A DNA stretch of 64,000 bases, taken from contig NZ_JAMJFX010000001.1 in assembly GCF_023544865.1 (NCBI RefSeq), forward strand, positions 402,758 through 466,757, written 5' to 3'. Position numbers and translations under genes: made by a program. Of the stretch, positions 27,885 to 36,876 are shown piece by piece. Positions within the stretch are counted from its first letter, which is position 1, and every line of letters starts with the position of its first letter. The stretch comes from Phaeovulum molybdatiresistens. GTDB taxonomy: Bacteria; Pseudomonadota; Alphaproteobacteria; Rhodobacterales; Rhodobacteraceae. The notes below the pieces were generated by a model. That model was not told the origin of the DNA, did not search any database, and saw only the letters and a list, made by a program, of their open reading frames with translations.

Positions 27885-29805
27885 AGCGCAGCGGCCCCGC
27901 ATCGGCCTGGCCCAGCCGGGCGCGATAGATCGGCAGGCTTTCGGCCACGCGCATCACATAGTTGCGGGTTTCGGTAAAGGGGATCATCTCGATCCAGTCC
28001 ACCACATCCACCGTCGGGTTACGCGGATCGCCGCGTTCCTCAACCCAGCGGCGCGGGCGGCCCGGCCCCGCGTTGTAGCCCGCCGCCACCAGCACCGGCG
28101 AGGTGCCGAATTCCGCGCGCAGAACGCCCAGATAGGCCGCCCCCAGCCGCGCGTTATAGCCCGGATCACGTGTCAGCCGATCCGCTTCATAGGCGATGCC
28201 CAGCCGGTCGGCCATCATCTTGGCGGTGCCCGGCATCACCTGCATCAGCCCGCGCGCGCCCGCCGGCGACACCACTGCCGGGTCGAATTCGCTTTCGCGC
28301 CGGGCAATCGCCAGCGCAAGTTCGGCCGGAACGCCCAGGTCCAGCGTCTCGATGCCCGACAGCGGGTAATAGGCCGCCACCAGCATCGCCCCGGTTTCCG
28401 CCGCCCGCTTGCCCAGGCCCAGCGCCAGATGCGGATCGTTCCATTCCAGCGCCAACCGCGCCAGCCGCGCCACATCCTCGGCGCCAAGACCTTCGGACAG
28501 ATGCAGGATGAACCGTTGGGCCAGTTCATCGTGCCCGGCGGCTTTCAGCAGCACCGCCGCCTGAAACACCGAAGCCTCGGCAAAGCCTGCCCCGCGCCAA
28601 TCCGGCAAAGGCGGCGGCGCGGCAAAGGCCGGGTCCAGCGGCAGGCCCGCCCGCTCCGCCGCCAAAAGCCCGTAGAACGCCGTCTGATAGCGTGCCGCGT
28701 CGCGATAGGCCGCTTGGGCCGCCTCGGCCTTGCCCATCGCCTCCAGCGCGCGGCCCTTCCAGTACCCGGCCCGCGACAGGCTGATCGGGCTTTGCACCAC
28801 GGCCCCCAGCGCCTCAAAATGGCGCAGCGCGGTGGGCCCATCGCCCAGCTTCAGCGCGGCATAACCGGCCAGCCATTCCAGATCGGCATAATCCGCGCCC
28901 TCGGCCGGCAGCCGGTGGCGCGCGGCAATCATATAGGCGCGCCGCGCATCGCCCTGACGCAGATCCCACCGCGCAAGCGAGGCACGCAGCCCCGCCCACA
29001 GATGCGGCGCGCCCAGACGATCGGCATCGACGGACCGTTCCAGCAAAAGCTCGGCCGCCGCCGCCTCGGCCCCGTTGCGCCAGCGCCACTTGGCCCGGTC
29101 CAGCGCCAGCCCGGCCGATCCCAGCATCCGCTCGGGCACCGCCGCGATCAGCGAATCCACGCCCCCCCGGTTGGCCTGCAAGGCAATGCGCGCCTCGGCG
29201 ACCGCCCGCGTGCCGGGCGTGGCAAAGGGCAGGATGCGCTGCGCCTGATCGCGCTGACCGCGCTCCAGCATGGCCGCGATCCGCCCGCCATGATGCGGCG
29301 CCACCAGGTCGGGATAGCGCTGCAGGAACGCCTCCTGATCGCGCGCCTCCATCACCAGCCCGCGCCAGGCAGCCTCGGCCACGGTCGCGGCCTTGCCCGC
29401 CTCGCCGCGGGCCTGATGGGCGGCCACCAGCGCCAACGCCCCCGCCCCGGTCAGCGGCGCCCGGTTTGCGAAATAGCCCACCACCTGATCGGCGGCCACA
29501 CCGTCAAGCTTTGCTTCCCCGCGCCGCCGCAACAGATCCATCCCCGGCCAGTCGCCCCGGCGGGTGACAAAATCGGCATAGTCGGCAAATGTCCCCTCGC
29601 CCGCGCGCAGCCGGTGCCATTCAACGATGTCGAATGACAAAGGCCCCGATCCGCGCGCGACATCCTGCGCCGTGGCCCAGTCCTTCGCCCCCGCCGCCTG
29701 CAACGCACGCGCCAGCGCCGCCGCATCCTCGGCCCGGGCCGCAGCGATCGGCGCCAGAACCATCGCCGCCGCCACGACAACCGCCCGGAACATTCCCTGG
29801 ATCAT
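27847..29805 (-). CDS. Soluble lytic murein transglycosylase (SLT family)
   Basis: Cleaves the MurNAc-GlcNAc bond of peptidoglycan in the periplasm with formation of 1,6-anhydro ends. 652 residues: signal peptide (about 1-25, ending AARAE), a long superhelical domain of alpha repeats (30-470), and the C-terminal SLT domain (475-620) with catalytic Glu504 in RRESEFDP, GARGLMQVMPGTA and AAGYNAGPGR. Start ATG at 29805 (a GTG lies one codon upstream and an ATG at 29793 is also possible). Divergent from dapA. Confidence 0.93.
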   Translation of the reverse strand: MIQGMFRAVVVAAAMVLAPIAAARAEDAAALARALQAAGAKDWATAQDVARGSGPLSFDIVEWHRLRAGEGTFADYADFVTRRGDWPGMDLLRRRGEAKLDGVAADQVVGYFANRAPLTGAGALALVAAHQARGEAGKAATVAEAAWRGLVMEARDQEAFLQRYPDLVAPHHGGRIAAMLERGQRDQAQRILPFATPGTRAVAEARIALQANRGGVDSLIAAVPERMLGSAGLALDRAKWRWRNGAEAAAAELLLERSVDADRLGAPHLWAGLRASLARWDLRQGDARRAYMIAARHRLPAEGADYADLEWLAGYAALKLGDGPTALRHFEALGAVVQSPISLSRAGYWKGRALEAMGKAEAAQAAYRDAARYQTAFYGLLAAERAGLPLDPAFAAPPPLPDWRGAGFAEASVFQAAVLLKAAGHDELAQRFILHLSEGLGAEDVARLARLALEWNDPHLALGLGKRAAETGAMLVAAYYPLSGIETLDLGVPAELALAIARRESEFDPAVVSPAGARGLMQVMPGTAKMMADRLGIAYEADRLTRDPGYNARLGAAYLGVLRAEFGTSPVLVAAGYNAGPGRPRRWVEERGDPRNPTVDVVDWIEMIPFTETRNYVMRVAESLPIYRARLGQADAGPLRFSAELRGLPPAR

Positions 29806-29947
29806 CACCTGCCCGCCCCCATCTTTTTCCTCTTCCTGCCCGCCAGCACCCCCCAGTGCAATTCACAAACTTGGCAAGGCCGCGCGGCTCGCATAAGGTC
29901 CGCCCGATTTCAACCGGGCGAATCCGCCCCGACGCAAGGAGCGTGTC

Positions 29948-30820
29948 ATGTTCAAAGGGTCCATTCCCGCACTGATCACGCCGTTCAAGGACGGCGAGCT
30001 GGATCTGGACGCGCTCAAGAAACTTGTGGAATGGCACGTGGCCGAAGGCAGCCACGGCCTTGTGCCCATGGGCACCACGGGCGAAAGCCCCACGGTCAGC
30101 CACGAAGAACACATGCGCGTCGTCTCCGAGGTGGTGAAGGCCGCGGCAGGCCGCATCCCGGTGATCGCGGGCGCGGGCTCGAACTCGACGACCGAAGGTG
30201 TGAACCTGATCCGCCACGCCGAGGCCACCGGCGCCAATGCCGCCCTTGTCGTGACGCCCTATTACAACAAGCCCACCCAGCGCGGCATGATCGCCCATTT
30301 CACCGCGATGCACGATGCCTGCACCCTGCCGATCATCATCTACAACATCCCCGGCCGCTCGGTCGTGGACATGATGCCCGAAACCATGGGCGAACTGGCG
30401 AAACTGCCGCGCATCATCGGCGTCAAGGACGCCACCGGCAAGATTGAGCGCGTCAGCCTGCAGCGCGAAACCTGCGGCCCCGATTTCATCCAGCTGTCGG
30501 GCGAGGACGCGACCGCCCTTGGTTTCAACGCACATGGCGGCGTCGGCTGCATCTCGGTCACCGCCAACGTCGCGCCGCGCCTCTGCTCGGAATTCCAGGA
30601 AGCCACCCTGCGCGGCGATTATGCCAAGGCGCTGGAATACCAGGACCGGCTGATGCCGCTGCACACGGCGATCTTCGTCGAACCGGGCGTTGCGGGCGCG
30701 AAATACGCCCTCTCGCGCCTTGGCCTCTGCCGCGAAGAGGTCCGCCTGCCGCTGACCCCGTTGCTGGACAGCACCAAAGCCCAGATCGACGCGGCGATGA
30801 AACACGCAGGCCTTCTCTAA
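29948..30820 (+). CDS. dapA: 4-hydroxy-tetrahydrodipicolinate synthase
   Basis: Condenses pyruvate with aspartate semialdehyde, the first committed step of lysine/diaminopimelate synthesis. 290 residues: pyruvate-binding GTTGES (42-47), Tyr132 and Arg137 in YNIPGR, and the Schiff-base Lys160 in GVKDATG. Start preceded by AAGGAGC. Repeat copy D forms its terminator. Confidence 0.97.
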   Translation: MFKGSIPALITPFKDGELDLDALKKLVEWHVAEGSHGLVPMGTTGESPTVSHEEHMRVVSEVVKAAAGRIPVIAGAGSNSTTEGVNLIRHAEATGANAALVVTPYYNKPTQRGMIAHFTAMHDACTLPIIIYNIPGRSVVDMMPETMGELAKLPRIIGVKDATGKIERVSLQRETCGPDFIQLSGEDATALGFNAHGGVGCISVTANVAPRLCSEFQEATLRGDYAKALEYQDRLMPLHTAIFVEPGVAGAKYALSRLGLCREEVRLPLTPLLDSTKAQIDAAMKHAGLL

Positions 30821-30885
30821 GGCGCCTTGCTTCTTCTTGGTCGAAATACTCCGGGGGTCCGGGGGCAGCGCCCCCGGCCCTTTTC
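30821..30885 (+). repeat. Dispersed intergenic hairpin repeat, copy D
   Basis: Starts at the dapA stop: GCTTCTTCTTGGTCGAAATA then CTCCGGGGGT and a stem CCGGGGGC/GCCCCCGG (30859-30866 and 30870-30877, loop AGC) followed by CCCTTTTCGTTT. The T-rich tail makes it a convincing intrinsic terminator for dapA. It lies between convergent genes. Near-identical in the first 45 bases to copy A. Confidence 0.82.
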
Positions 30886-30888
30886 GTT

Positions 30889-32274
30889 TCACACCGCGTG
30901 CAGATACAGATCGTAATCCACATCAGCGATCGTCCGCGCCACCCGCTGATATTCGGCAGCCTTGATCGCGGTGAAGGTGCGGTGCATGTCCGCGCCCAGC
31001 GCCTCTTTCAGAAAGGCCGAGTCCGTCGCCGCCCGGATCGCCTCGCGCCAGTCGCCCGGGATTGGCAGGTCATCCTTGCCCTGATAGCCGTTCCCCGTCG
31101 TCTCGGGGCCGGGGTCGATCCGGTGGCGCAGCCCGTGCCGGATGCCCGCCAGCACCGTCGCAGCCACCAGATAGGGGTTGGCATCCACGCCCGAGGGACG
31201 ATGCTCGATCCGCCGCGCCTTCACATCGCCCGCCGGGATGCGCAGCGCGACGGATCGGTTGTTCACCCCCCAGCTGGGCGACACGGGCGCATAGCTTTGC
31301 CCCACGAACCGCCGCCAGCTGTTGGCATGGGGCGCGAAGACCAGCATCGATTCCCCCATCGTGGCGCGCAGGCCACCGATCGCGTGGCGGATCGTGTCGG
31401 TCCACTGGCCCTCGATTTCCTCGGCAAAGATGTTGCGGCCTTTGGCGTCTTGCAGGCTGACGTGGAAATGCATGCCCGATCCTGCGTATTTCTCAACCGG
31501 CTTGGCCATGAAGCAGGCCACCACGCCGTGCCGACGCGCCTGCAGCCGCACGATCCGCTTCAGCCGCACCAGATCATCGGCGGCCTGCATCACTTCGGTG
31601 CGATAGTGCAGCGTCAGCTCATACTGCCCCGGCGCATATTCGGAAATCACGGTTTCCGCCTTGATCCCCATCGCTTCCGCCGCGCGGTAGATGTCGGAAA
31701 ACAGGGGCTCCATCCCGTGCAGGTGATCGACGGAATACACTTCGGTCCAGTTCGACCGCCGACCGTCCAGCACCGCCGCCGCGGGGCGGGGATAGCCGTC
31801 CTCGCCAAATTTGGGGTCCAGCAGGAAGAACTCCAGCTCGAATGCGCCCGCGGGGTGCAGGCCTTCGGCCGCCATCGCCTTGACCTGACGGGACAGCGCG
31901 TGGCGCGGGTCGGATGTCATCTCGCCCCCGTCCAGATGATACATGCTCATCAACACCTCGCCGCGCGGCGGGTTGGTGCCATAAAGCGGCTTCAATGTGC
32001 CGGGGATCGGCCAGGCGCGCAGGTCGCCGTCGCCCTGATCCCAGATCAGGCCGGTTTCATGCACATCCTCGCCCACGATATCGAGGCCGAGGATCGAGAT
32101 CGGCAGGTGCCGCCCCCCGGTGTAAAGGCCCATCAGCTCATGCCGACGGATGATCTTGCCGCGCCCGATGCCATTGGCGTCATGCAGGACAATGTCGAAG
32201 GCCTCGATCTCGGGGTGGGCCTCCAGGAAGGTTTCGGCCTCTTGCCACGAGGAACCGGAAGGGGATTGGGTCAT
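30889..32274 (-). CDS. Glutamine synthetase family protein (gamma-glutamyl-amine ligase-like)
   Basis: 461 residues of the GlnA superfamily: N-terminal beta-grasp part (AFDIVLHDANGIGRGK) and a catalytic domain with FELEFFLLD, GSGMHFHVSLQD, SWGVNNRSVALRIPAG and HRPSGVDANPYLVAATVLAG. Divergence from housekeeping GlnA and pairing with a class III aminotransferase (1-base gap) suggest ligation of glutamate to an amine other than ammonia, as PuuA does for putrescine. The exact substrate is not visible. ATG at 32274. Confidence 0.87.
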   Translation of the reverse strand: MTQSPSGSSWQEAETFLEAHPEIEAFDIVLHDANGIGRGKIIRRHELMGLYTGGRHLPISILGLDIVGEDVHETGLIWDQGDGDLRAWPIPGTLKPLYGTNPPRGEVLMSMYHLDGGEMTSDPRHALSRQVKAMAAEGLHPAGAFELEFFLLDPKFGEDGYPRPAAAVLDGRRSNWTEVYSVDHLHGMEPLFSDIYRAAEAMGIKAETVISEYAPGQYELTLHYRTEVMQAADDLVRLKRIVRLQARRHGVVACFMAKPVEKYAGSGMHFHVSLQDAKGRNIFAEEIEGQWTDTIRHAIGGLRATMGESMLVFAPHANSWRRFVGQSYAPVSPSWGVNNRSVALRIPAGDVKARRIEHRPSGVDANPYLVAATVLAGIRHGLRHRIDPGPETTGNGYQGKDDLPIPGDWREAIRAATDSAFLKEALGADMHRTFTAIKAAEYQRVARTIADVDYDLYLHAV

Positions 32275-32275
32275 G

Positions 32276-33646
32276 TCAGATCTCGAACAATTCGGTCAGG
32301 GTGGCGGCGAAGGCGGCGATCAGGCGGTCGATCTGGGCCTTGGTGGTCGCGGGGCTGACGAGCATCATATTATGGAAGGGCGCGATCAGGCAGCCCCGCT
32401 TCAGCAGGCATTGGTGGATGGCGGCTTCCAGCATAGGGGCATGGGCGGCCTCAGCCTGCGATCCGTTGCGCAGGGGGCCGGGGGCGCAAATGAATTCCAC
32501 CCGCGCGCCCACGCGCACCACATGCCAGGGCGCGCCCGCCGCCGCAATCGCCTTGGTCAGGCCCGCCTGCAAGCGGGCGGCGCCCGCCTCCATCCGGGCA
32601 TAGTTTTCGGGGGTCATTACTTCGGCAAGGGTTGCGCGCAGACAGGCGAATTGCATCGGGTTGGCCGAAAGCGTGGTGCCCATGCCGCTGTGCCCGGGGG
32701 GGCGCGTCGCGTCATAGGCGGCAAAGCGGGCCGCCACGGCCTCGGTCAGGCCCCAGACTGCGGTGGGCATGCCGCCCGCCACGCATTTGCCGACCACGAA
32801 GATGTCGGGCCGCAACCCGTGCACGCGCGTGTAGCCGCCAAGGCCAGACGAGATCGTATGCGTCTCATCCACGATCAGCAGCGCGCCGTAGCGCGTCGCC
32901 AGATCGCGGAGGCCCGCGTGGAAGCCCGGATCAGGCAGGACCATGCAGGAATTGGTCATCACGGGCTCGGTCAGGATCGCAGCGATGTCGCCCTGGGCCA
33001 AAGCGGCCTCAACGCCCGCCAGATCGTTGAATTCACAGGCCACAGCGGTCGCGGTCAGGTCGGCCACCTGACCAACAAGACCGGGGCGGGCCGCGGTCCC
33101 CTGCGGGCCAAGGCGGACCATCGCGTCATCCACGGTGCCGTGATAGCAGCCGTTGAAGACCAGCACCTTGCGCCGCCCGGTCACCGCACGCGCCACGCGC
33201 AGGGCAAAACGGTTGGCATCGGTCGCGGTGGTCGCCACCTGCCAACGCATCGGGCCAAACCGGTCGCACAGCAGACGCCCCACCGCCAGCGCATCCTCGG
33301 TCGGCAGCATATAGGTCAGGCCACGGCCCGCCTGCGCGCGGATCTCGCGGGCAACGGGGCTGGGCGAATGGCCAAACATCGACCCGGTATCGCCCAGACA
33401 GAAATCGTCAATGTGGTGGCCGTCGATGTCGGTCAGAACGGCGCCCTTCGCCTGCGCCACCAGCATCGGAAAGGGCTGCGGCCAGTCCTTCATCCAATGC
33501 ATCGGCACATCGTCCAGCCACCCCGTGGCCCCATCCGCAAGCGCCGCCCGTGTGCGCGGGCGCGCCGCCGCATAGGCCGCGGCGGCGGCATGCGAAACCG
33601 CGTCGATGCGCGAAACGGGAACGCCCCCGATGCGGTCCTGCGCCAT
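32276..33646 (-). CDS. Class III (GSA-type) aminotransferase
   Basis: 456-residue PLP enzyme close to glutamate-1-semialdehyde aminomutase-like transaminases. It has GDTGSMFGHS (85-94), the cofactor aspartate Asp260 in VDETHT, and the Schiff-base Lys287 in VVGKCVAGG. First gene of a two-gene unit with the glutamine-synthetase-like enzyme, which points to amine or amino-acid catabolism. Aldehyde-forming polyamine transaminases are candidates, but the substrate is not determined. ATG at 33644-33646. Confidence 0.87.
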   Translation of the reverse strand: MAQDRIGGVPVSRIDAVSHAAAAAYAAARPRTRAALADGATGWLDDVPMHWMKDWPQPFPMLVAQAKGAVLTDIDGHHIDDFCLGDTGSMFGHSPSPVAREIRAQAGRGLTYMLPTEDALAVGRLLCDRFGPMRWQVATTATDANRFALRVARAVTGRRKVLVFNGCYHGTVDDAMVRLGPQGTAARPGLVGQVADLTATAVACEFNDLAGVEAALAQGDIAAILTEPVMTNSCMVLPDPGFHAGLRDLATRYGALLIVDETHTISSGLGGYTRVHGLRPDIFVVGKCVAGGMPTAVWGLTEAVAARFAAYDATRPPGHSGMGTTLSANPMQFACLRATLAEVMTPENYARMEAGAARLQAGLTKAIAAAGAPWHVVRVGARVEFICAPGPLRNGSQAEAAHAPMLEAAIHQCLLKRGCLIAPFHNMMLVSPATTKAQIDRLIAAFAATLTELFEI

Positions 33647-33727
33647 GATTTACCCGCCCCCTACACCCGGTCGGCCGAGACAATCACGCCCCGCGCGACA
33701 GGTCAACGCCGGCCGCGGCGGCAAGGA

Positions 33728-34120
33728 TCAGCGCGCATCCTCGCGCAGTTCCTCGGCCGAGGTGTCGGACTGTTCCTGATACAGCGCCCATTCGGCCTCA
33801 CCCTCGGGTCGGGGCAGTTGTTCGCGGTCCCAGTCGCGATACAGATTGGCCTTGGCGATGAAATGCGCGGTGATCGGCGCAGTCAGGAACAAGAACAGCG
33901 TGATCATCAGTTCATGCAGCGTCAGATCGCGTTGAATGGCCCCGAAATACAGCATCGAGGAAATCAGCACACTGCCCACCCCGACGGTCGTGGCCTTGGT
34001 CGGCGCATGCAGCCGGGTCATCGGATCGGGCAACTTGACCAGCCCGTACGACCCGACCAGACCGAAGATGCCGGCAATCACCAGCAGCGCCGAGATGAGG
34101 ATTTCCCAGAAAATTTCCAT
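33728..34120 (-). CDS. mnhG: Mrp-type Na+/H+ antiporter subunit G
   Basis: 130 residues; three helices with the MnhG/PhaG signature GLVGSYGLVKLPDPMTRLHAPTKATTVGVG, followed by an unusual acidic hydrophilic tail of about 45 residues (WDREQLPRPEGEAEW). Last gene of the six-gene mrp operon. ATG at 34120. Confidence 0.93.
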   Translation of the reverse strand: MEIFWEILISALLVIAGIFGLVGSYGLVKLPDPMTRLHAPTKATTVGVGSVLISSMLYFGAIQRDLTLHELMITLFLFLTAPITAHFIAKANLYRDWDREQLPRPEGEAEWALYQEQSDTSAEELREDAR

Positions 34121-34127
34121 CACGCCC

Positions 34128-34397
34128 TCACTCGATGATATCGCCGCGCAGGATGAATTTGGCATAGGCCACGGTCGACACAAAGCCCACCATCGCGAAC
34201 AGGACCGAGGCCTCGAAGAAGATCGCCGTGCCCTCGGCAATGCCGAAGAGCACCAGCAGCGCGATCGCATTCACCACCATCGTGTCCAGCGCCAGGATCC
34301 GGTCGGTGACGCCCGGGGCATGCACGACGCGATACAGGTTCAGCAAAAGCGCCAGCGTGAAGCAGCCGATACAGAAATACAGCGCATAGAGGATCAT
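34128..34397 (-). CDS. mnhF: Mrp-type Na+/H+ antiporter subunit F
   Basis: 89-residue protein with three membrane helices and VVHAPGVTDRILALDTMVVNAIALLVL, diagnostic of MnhF/PhaF. Start overlaps the stop of mnhE by four bases (ATGA), and mnhG begins 7 bases later. Confidence 0.94.
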   Translation of the reverse strand: MILYALYFCIGCFTLALLLNLYRVVHAPGVTDRILALDTMVVNAIALLVLFGIAEGTAIFFEASVLFAMVGFVSTVAYAKFILRGDIIE

Positions 34398-34885
34398 TCG
34401 AAAATCTCCTTCAGGCGGCGTTCATAGCGGCTTTTGATCTCATCGCGGACGGAATCGGGATCGGGGGCGTGCAGGCAATGCACCAGAATGCTGCGTCCGT
34501 CGGTGGACAGTTCCGCGGAAACCGTGCCCGGCGTCATCGTGATGGTGCCGGCCAGCACGGTGACCGCCTCGGGCGAGGTCAGATCGGTGGGCACGGTGAT
34601 CCAGGCCGGGCGCATGTCCTTGTTGCGCATGAACAGCACGATCCGGGCGACCGCGATATTCGCCACGACGATATCATACAGCACCAGCAGGACATATTCG
34701 ATGATCATCGGGATGTTGCGCACCGTCGGACGATCGGACCAGTAGGGCGCGGTCAGGATCGGGATGATGATGCCCAGGATCAGGCCAAAGACCAGCGAGG
34801 TCGCGGTATAGGCATTGGCCAGCATCAGCCAGACGATGGTCAGCGTCAGCGTCAGGTAAGGGTGCGGGAAGATCCGTTTCAACAT
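34394..34885 (-). CDS. mnhE: Mrp-type Na+/H+ antiporter subunit E
   Basis: 163 residues: two N-terminal helices (about 8-45), a third near 58-75 and a cytoplasmic domain with TPGTVSAELSTDGRSILVHCLHAPD, the MnhE hallmark. Between mnhD (3-base gap) and mnhF. Confidence 0.94.
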   Translation of the reverse strand: MLKRIFPHPYLTLTLTIVWLMLANAYTATSLVFGLILGIIIPILTAPYWSDRPTVRNIPMIIEYVLLVLYDIVVANIAVARIVLFMRNKDMRPAWITVPTDLTSPEAVTVLAGTITMTPGTVSAELSTDGRSILVHCLHAPDPDSVRDEIKSRYERRLKEIFE

Positions 34886-34888
34886 TGC

Positions 34889-36532
34889 TCAGCCCCCCTG
34901 CTCCGTTTCCGCGCTCTGGGGCTCAGCCCCAGGCTCTGATCCCGGCTCCGGCGCGGGCAGGGTCGTATCCGGCAGAGCCTCGGCCGGCGCCGCCTGCGCC
35001 GTCCCCGGGGGCCAGTCGGCCCGTTCCGCCGCGCCGGCCATGACCGCCTCGACATAGCCGCCGGGCGCGTGGATCTGATCCGCCGTGGCCTGCAGCCAGA
35101 CCGTCACCGGCCCGGCGAAGATGGTCATGCCCACCAGCACCGCCAGCAGCCCGCCCACCGCGACAAAGGCCAGACCATGTGACGGCGCCTCGGGCAGGTC
35201 CGTGGCCGGCGCGTCGGTGGCATGGGCCTTCCAGAACACCTCGGACCCGGCGCGGCCAAAGCCCACGATCGCCAAAAGCGAGGTGACCAGGATCGCCGCC
35301 CAGATCCCCCACTGGCCCTGCGTCGCATCCAGGATCATCAGCTTGCCCAGGAACCCCGACAGCGGGGGCATCCCGGCCATCGCGATCGCCGCCGCAAAGA
35401 ACAGCGCCGCGATCAGCCCGCCCTGCGCGATCGGCGCCGCCGCCACAAGGCGCAGCCCCGCCATGCCGCGCCGCTGCGCGACCAGATCGACGATCAGAAA
35501 CAGCGCCGCCGCGGCAAATGTCGAATGGACCATGTAATACAGCCCCGCCCCGGTCGCCGCCGCGTCGAACTGCGCGAAGGCCAGCATCATCGTGCCGACC
35601 GAACCGATCACCGCATAGGCCGCCACCCGGCCCAGATCGCGCGCGCCCAGAACGCCCACCATCCCGATGATCAGCGAGGCCAGCGCCGCAGGCATCAGGA
35701 TCTGCGCCGCCAGCCCGCCAATCGTGCCGGCTTCGGGGAAGACCAGCGTGTAGATGCGCACGATGGCATAGACCCCGACCTTGGTCATGATCGCGAACAG
35801 CGCCGCCACCGGGCCCGGCGCATTGGCATAGGTCGCCGGCAGCCAGAATTGCAGCGGCACCAGCGCGGCCTTGACCGCGAAGACCAGCATCAGAAGGATC
35901 GCCCCCACCCGGATCAGCGCGGTATCATCGGCGGGCAATTGCGCCACCTTGCCCGCCAGATCGGCCATGTTCAGCGTGCCGGTGACCGAATAGATCGTGC
36001 CCAGCGCGAACAGGAACAGGGTCGAACCGGCCAGGTTATAGACCACATATTGCACGCCCGCCTTCAACCGCGCCTCGCCGCCCGAATGGATCATCAGGCC
36101 GTAAGAGGCGATCAGCAGCACCTCGAAGAAGACGAACAGGTTGAAGGCATCGCCCGTCAGGAAGGCGCCGTTGATCCCCATCAGCTGGAATTGCAGCAGC
36201 GAATGGAAATGCCAGCCGCGCTTGTCCCAGCCCGACCCGATGGCGTAAAGCGCCACCGCCAGCCCCAGGCCGGCCGTCAGGATCAGCATCAGCGCCGACA
36301 GCCGGTCCAGCACCAGAACGATGCCAAAGGGAGCCTCCCAGTTGCCAAGGCGATAGACGATGGCCTGACCGGCCGAGGCATCGACCGCCAGCTTCACCGC
36401 GATCGCCAGCAGCACCGTCATCCCGGCAATCGAAAAGATCCGCTGGCTGCGCAGGTCATAGCGCATCCACAGCACGATCAATGGCGCAAGGAAAGCCGGC
36501 AGGACGACCGGCGCGATGATCCAGTGGCTCAC
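34889..36532 (-). CDS. mnhD: Mrp-type Na+/H+ antiporter subunit D
   Basis: 547-residue, roughly 14-helix proton-pumping-type subunit homologous to complex I NuoM/N. Segments include GDAFNLFVFFEVLLIASYGLM, KAALVPLQFWLPATYANAPGPVAALFA (with the conserved transport lysine) and MAGMPPLSGFLGKLMI. A Pro/Glu-rich tail of about 60 residues follows the last helix. Start is a GTG that overlaps the mnhC stop (GTGA). Confidence 0.95.
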   Translation of the reverse strand: MSHWIIAPVVLPAFLAPLIVLWMRYDLRSQRIFSIAGMTVLLAIAVKLAVDASAGQAIVYRLGNWEAPFGIVLVLDRLSALMLILTAGLGLAVALYAIGSGWDKRGWHFHSLLQFQLMGINGAFLTGDAFNLFVFFEVLLIASYGLMIHSGGEARLKAGVQYVVYNLAGSTLFLFALGTIYSVTGTLNMADLAGKVAQLPADDTALIRVGAILLMLVFAVKAALVPLQFWLPATYANAPGPVAALFAIMTKVGVYAIVRIYTLVFPEAGTIGGLAAQILMPAALASLIIGMVGVLGARDLGRVAAYAVIGSVGTMMLAFAQFDAAATGAGLYYMVHSTFAAAALFLIVDLVAQRRGMAGLRLVAAAPIAQGGLIAALFFAAAIAMAGMPPLSGFLGKLMILDATQGQWGIWAAILVTSLLAIVGFGRAGSEVFWKAHATDAPATDLPEAPSHGLAFVAVGGLLAVLVGMTIFAGPVTVWLQATADQIHAPGGYVEAVMAGAAERADWPPGTAQAAPAEALPDTTLPAPEPGSEPGAEPQSAETEQGG

Positions 36533-36876
36533 GTGTTCTTCTCCTCGTCCCCGAGGTCGATCTTGTCATTCCCCGCCTCGATGAAGGCGCCCAGCGACAG
36601 CATCACCACCACCGCCGTCATCCCGAAGGAAATGACGATCGCGGTCAGCACCAGCGCCTGGGGGATCGGATCGGTATATCCGGGGGTGTTTTCGCCCAGA
36701 TGGTTCAGGATTGGCGGCATGTTGACCACAAGCCGCCCGGTGGCGAACAGAAAGACGTTCACCGCATAGGACAGCATCGTCATGCCCAGCACCACCGGGA
36801 AGGTGCGGAACCGCAGGATCAGATAGATCCCGGCAGCGGTCAGCACGCCAATGCCGCTTGCAACCAGCGCTTCCAT
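36529..36876 (-). CDS. mnhC: Mrp-type Na+/H+ antiporter subunit C
   Basis: 115 residues, three helices, homologous to NuoK: LTAAGIYLILRFRTFPVVLG, LSYAVNVFLFATGR and PQALVLTAIVISFGMTAVVVML. Its ATG overlaps the stop of mnhA by one base (TAATG), so translation is coupled. Confidence 0.95.
   Translation of the reverse strand: MEALVASGIGVLTAAGIYLILRFRTFPVVLGMTMLSYAVNVFLFATGRLVVNMPPILNHLGENTPGYTDPIPQALVLTAIVISFGMTAVVVMLSLGAFIEAGNDKIDLGDEEKNT

Noticed and set aside
35222..36769. 515-residue open frame on the plus strand
   Set aside because: Antisense to mnhD and mnhC; charged, low-complexity shadow.
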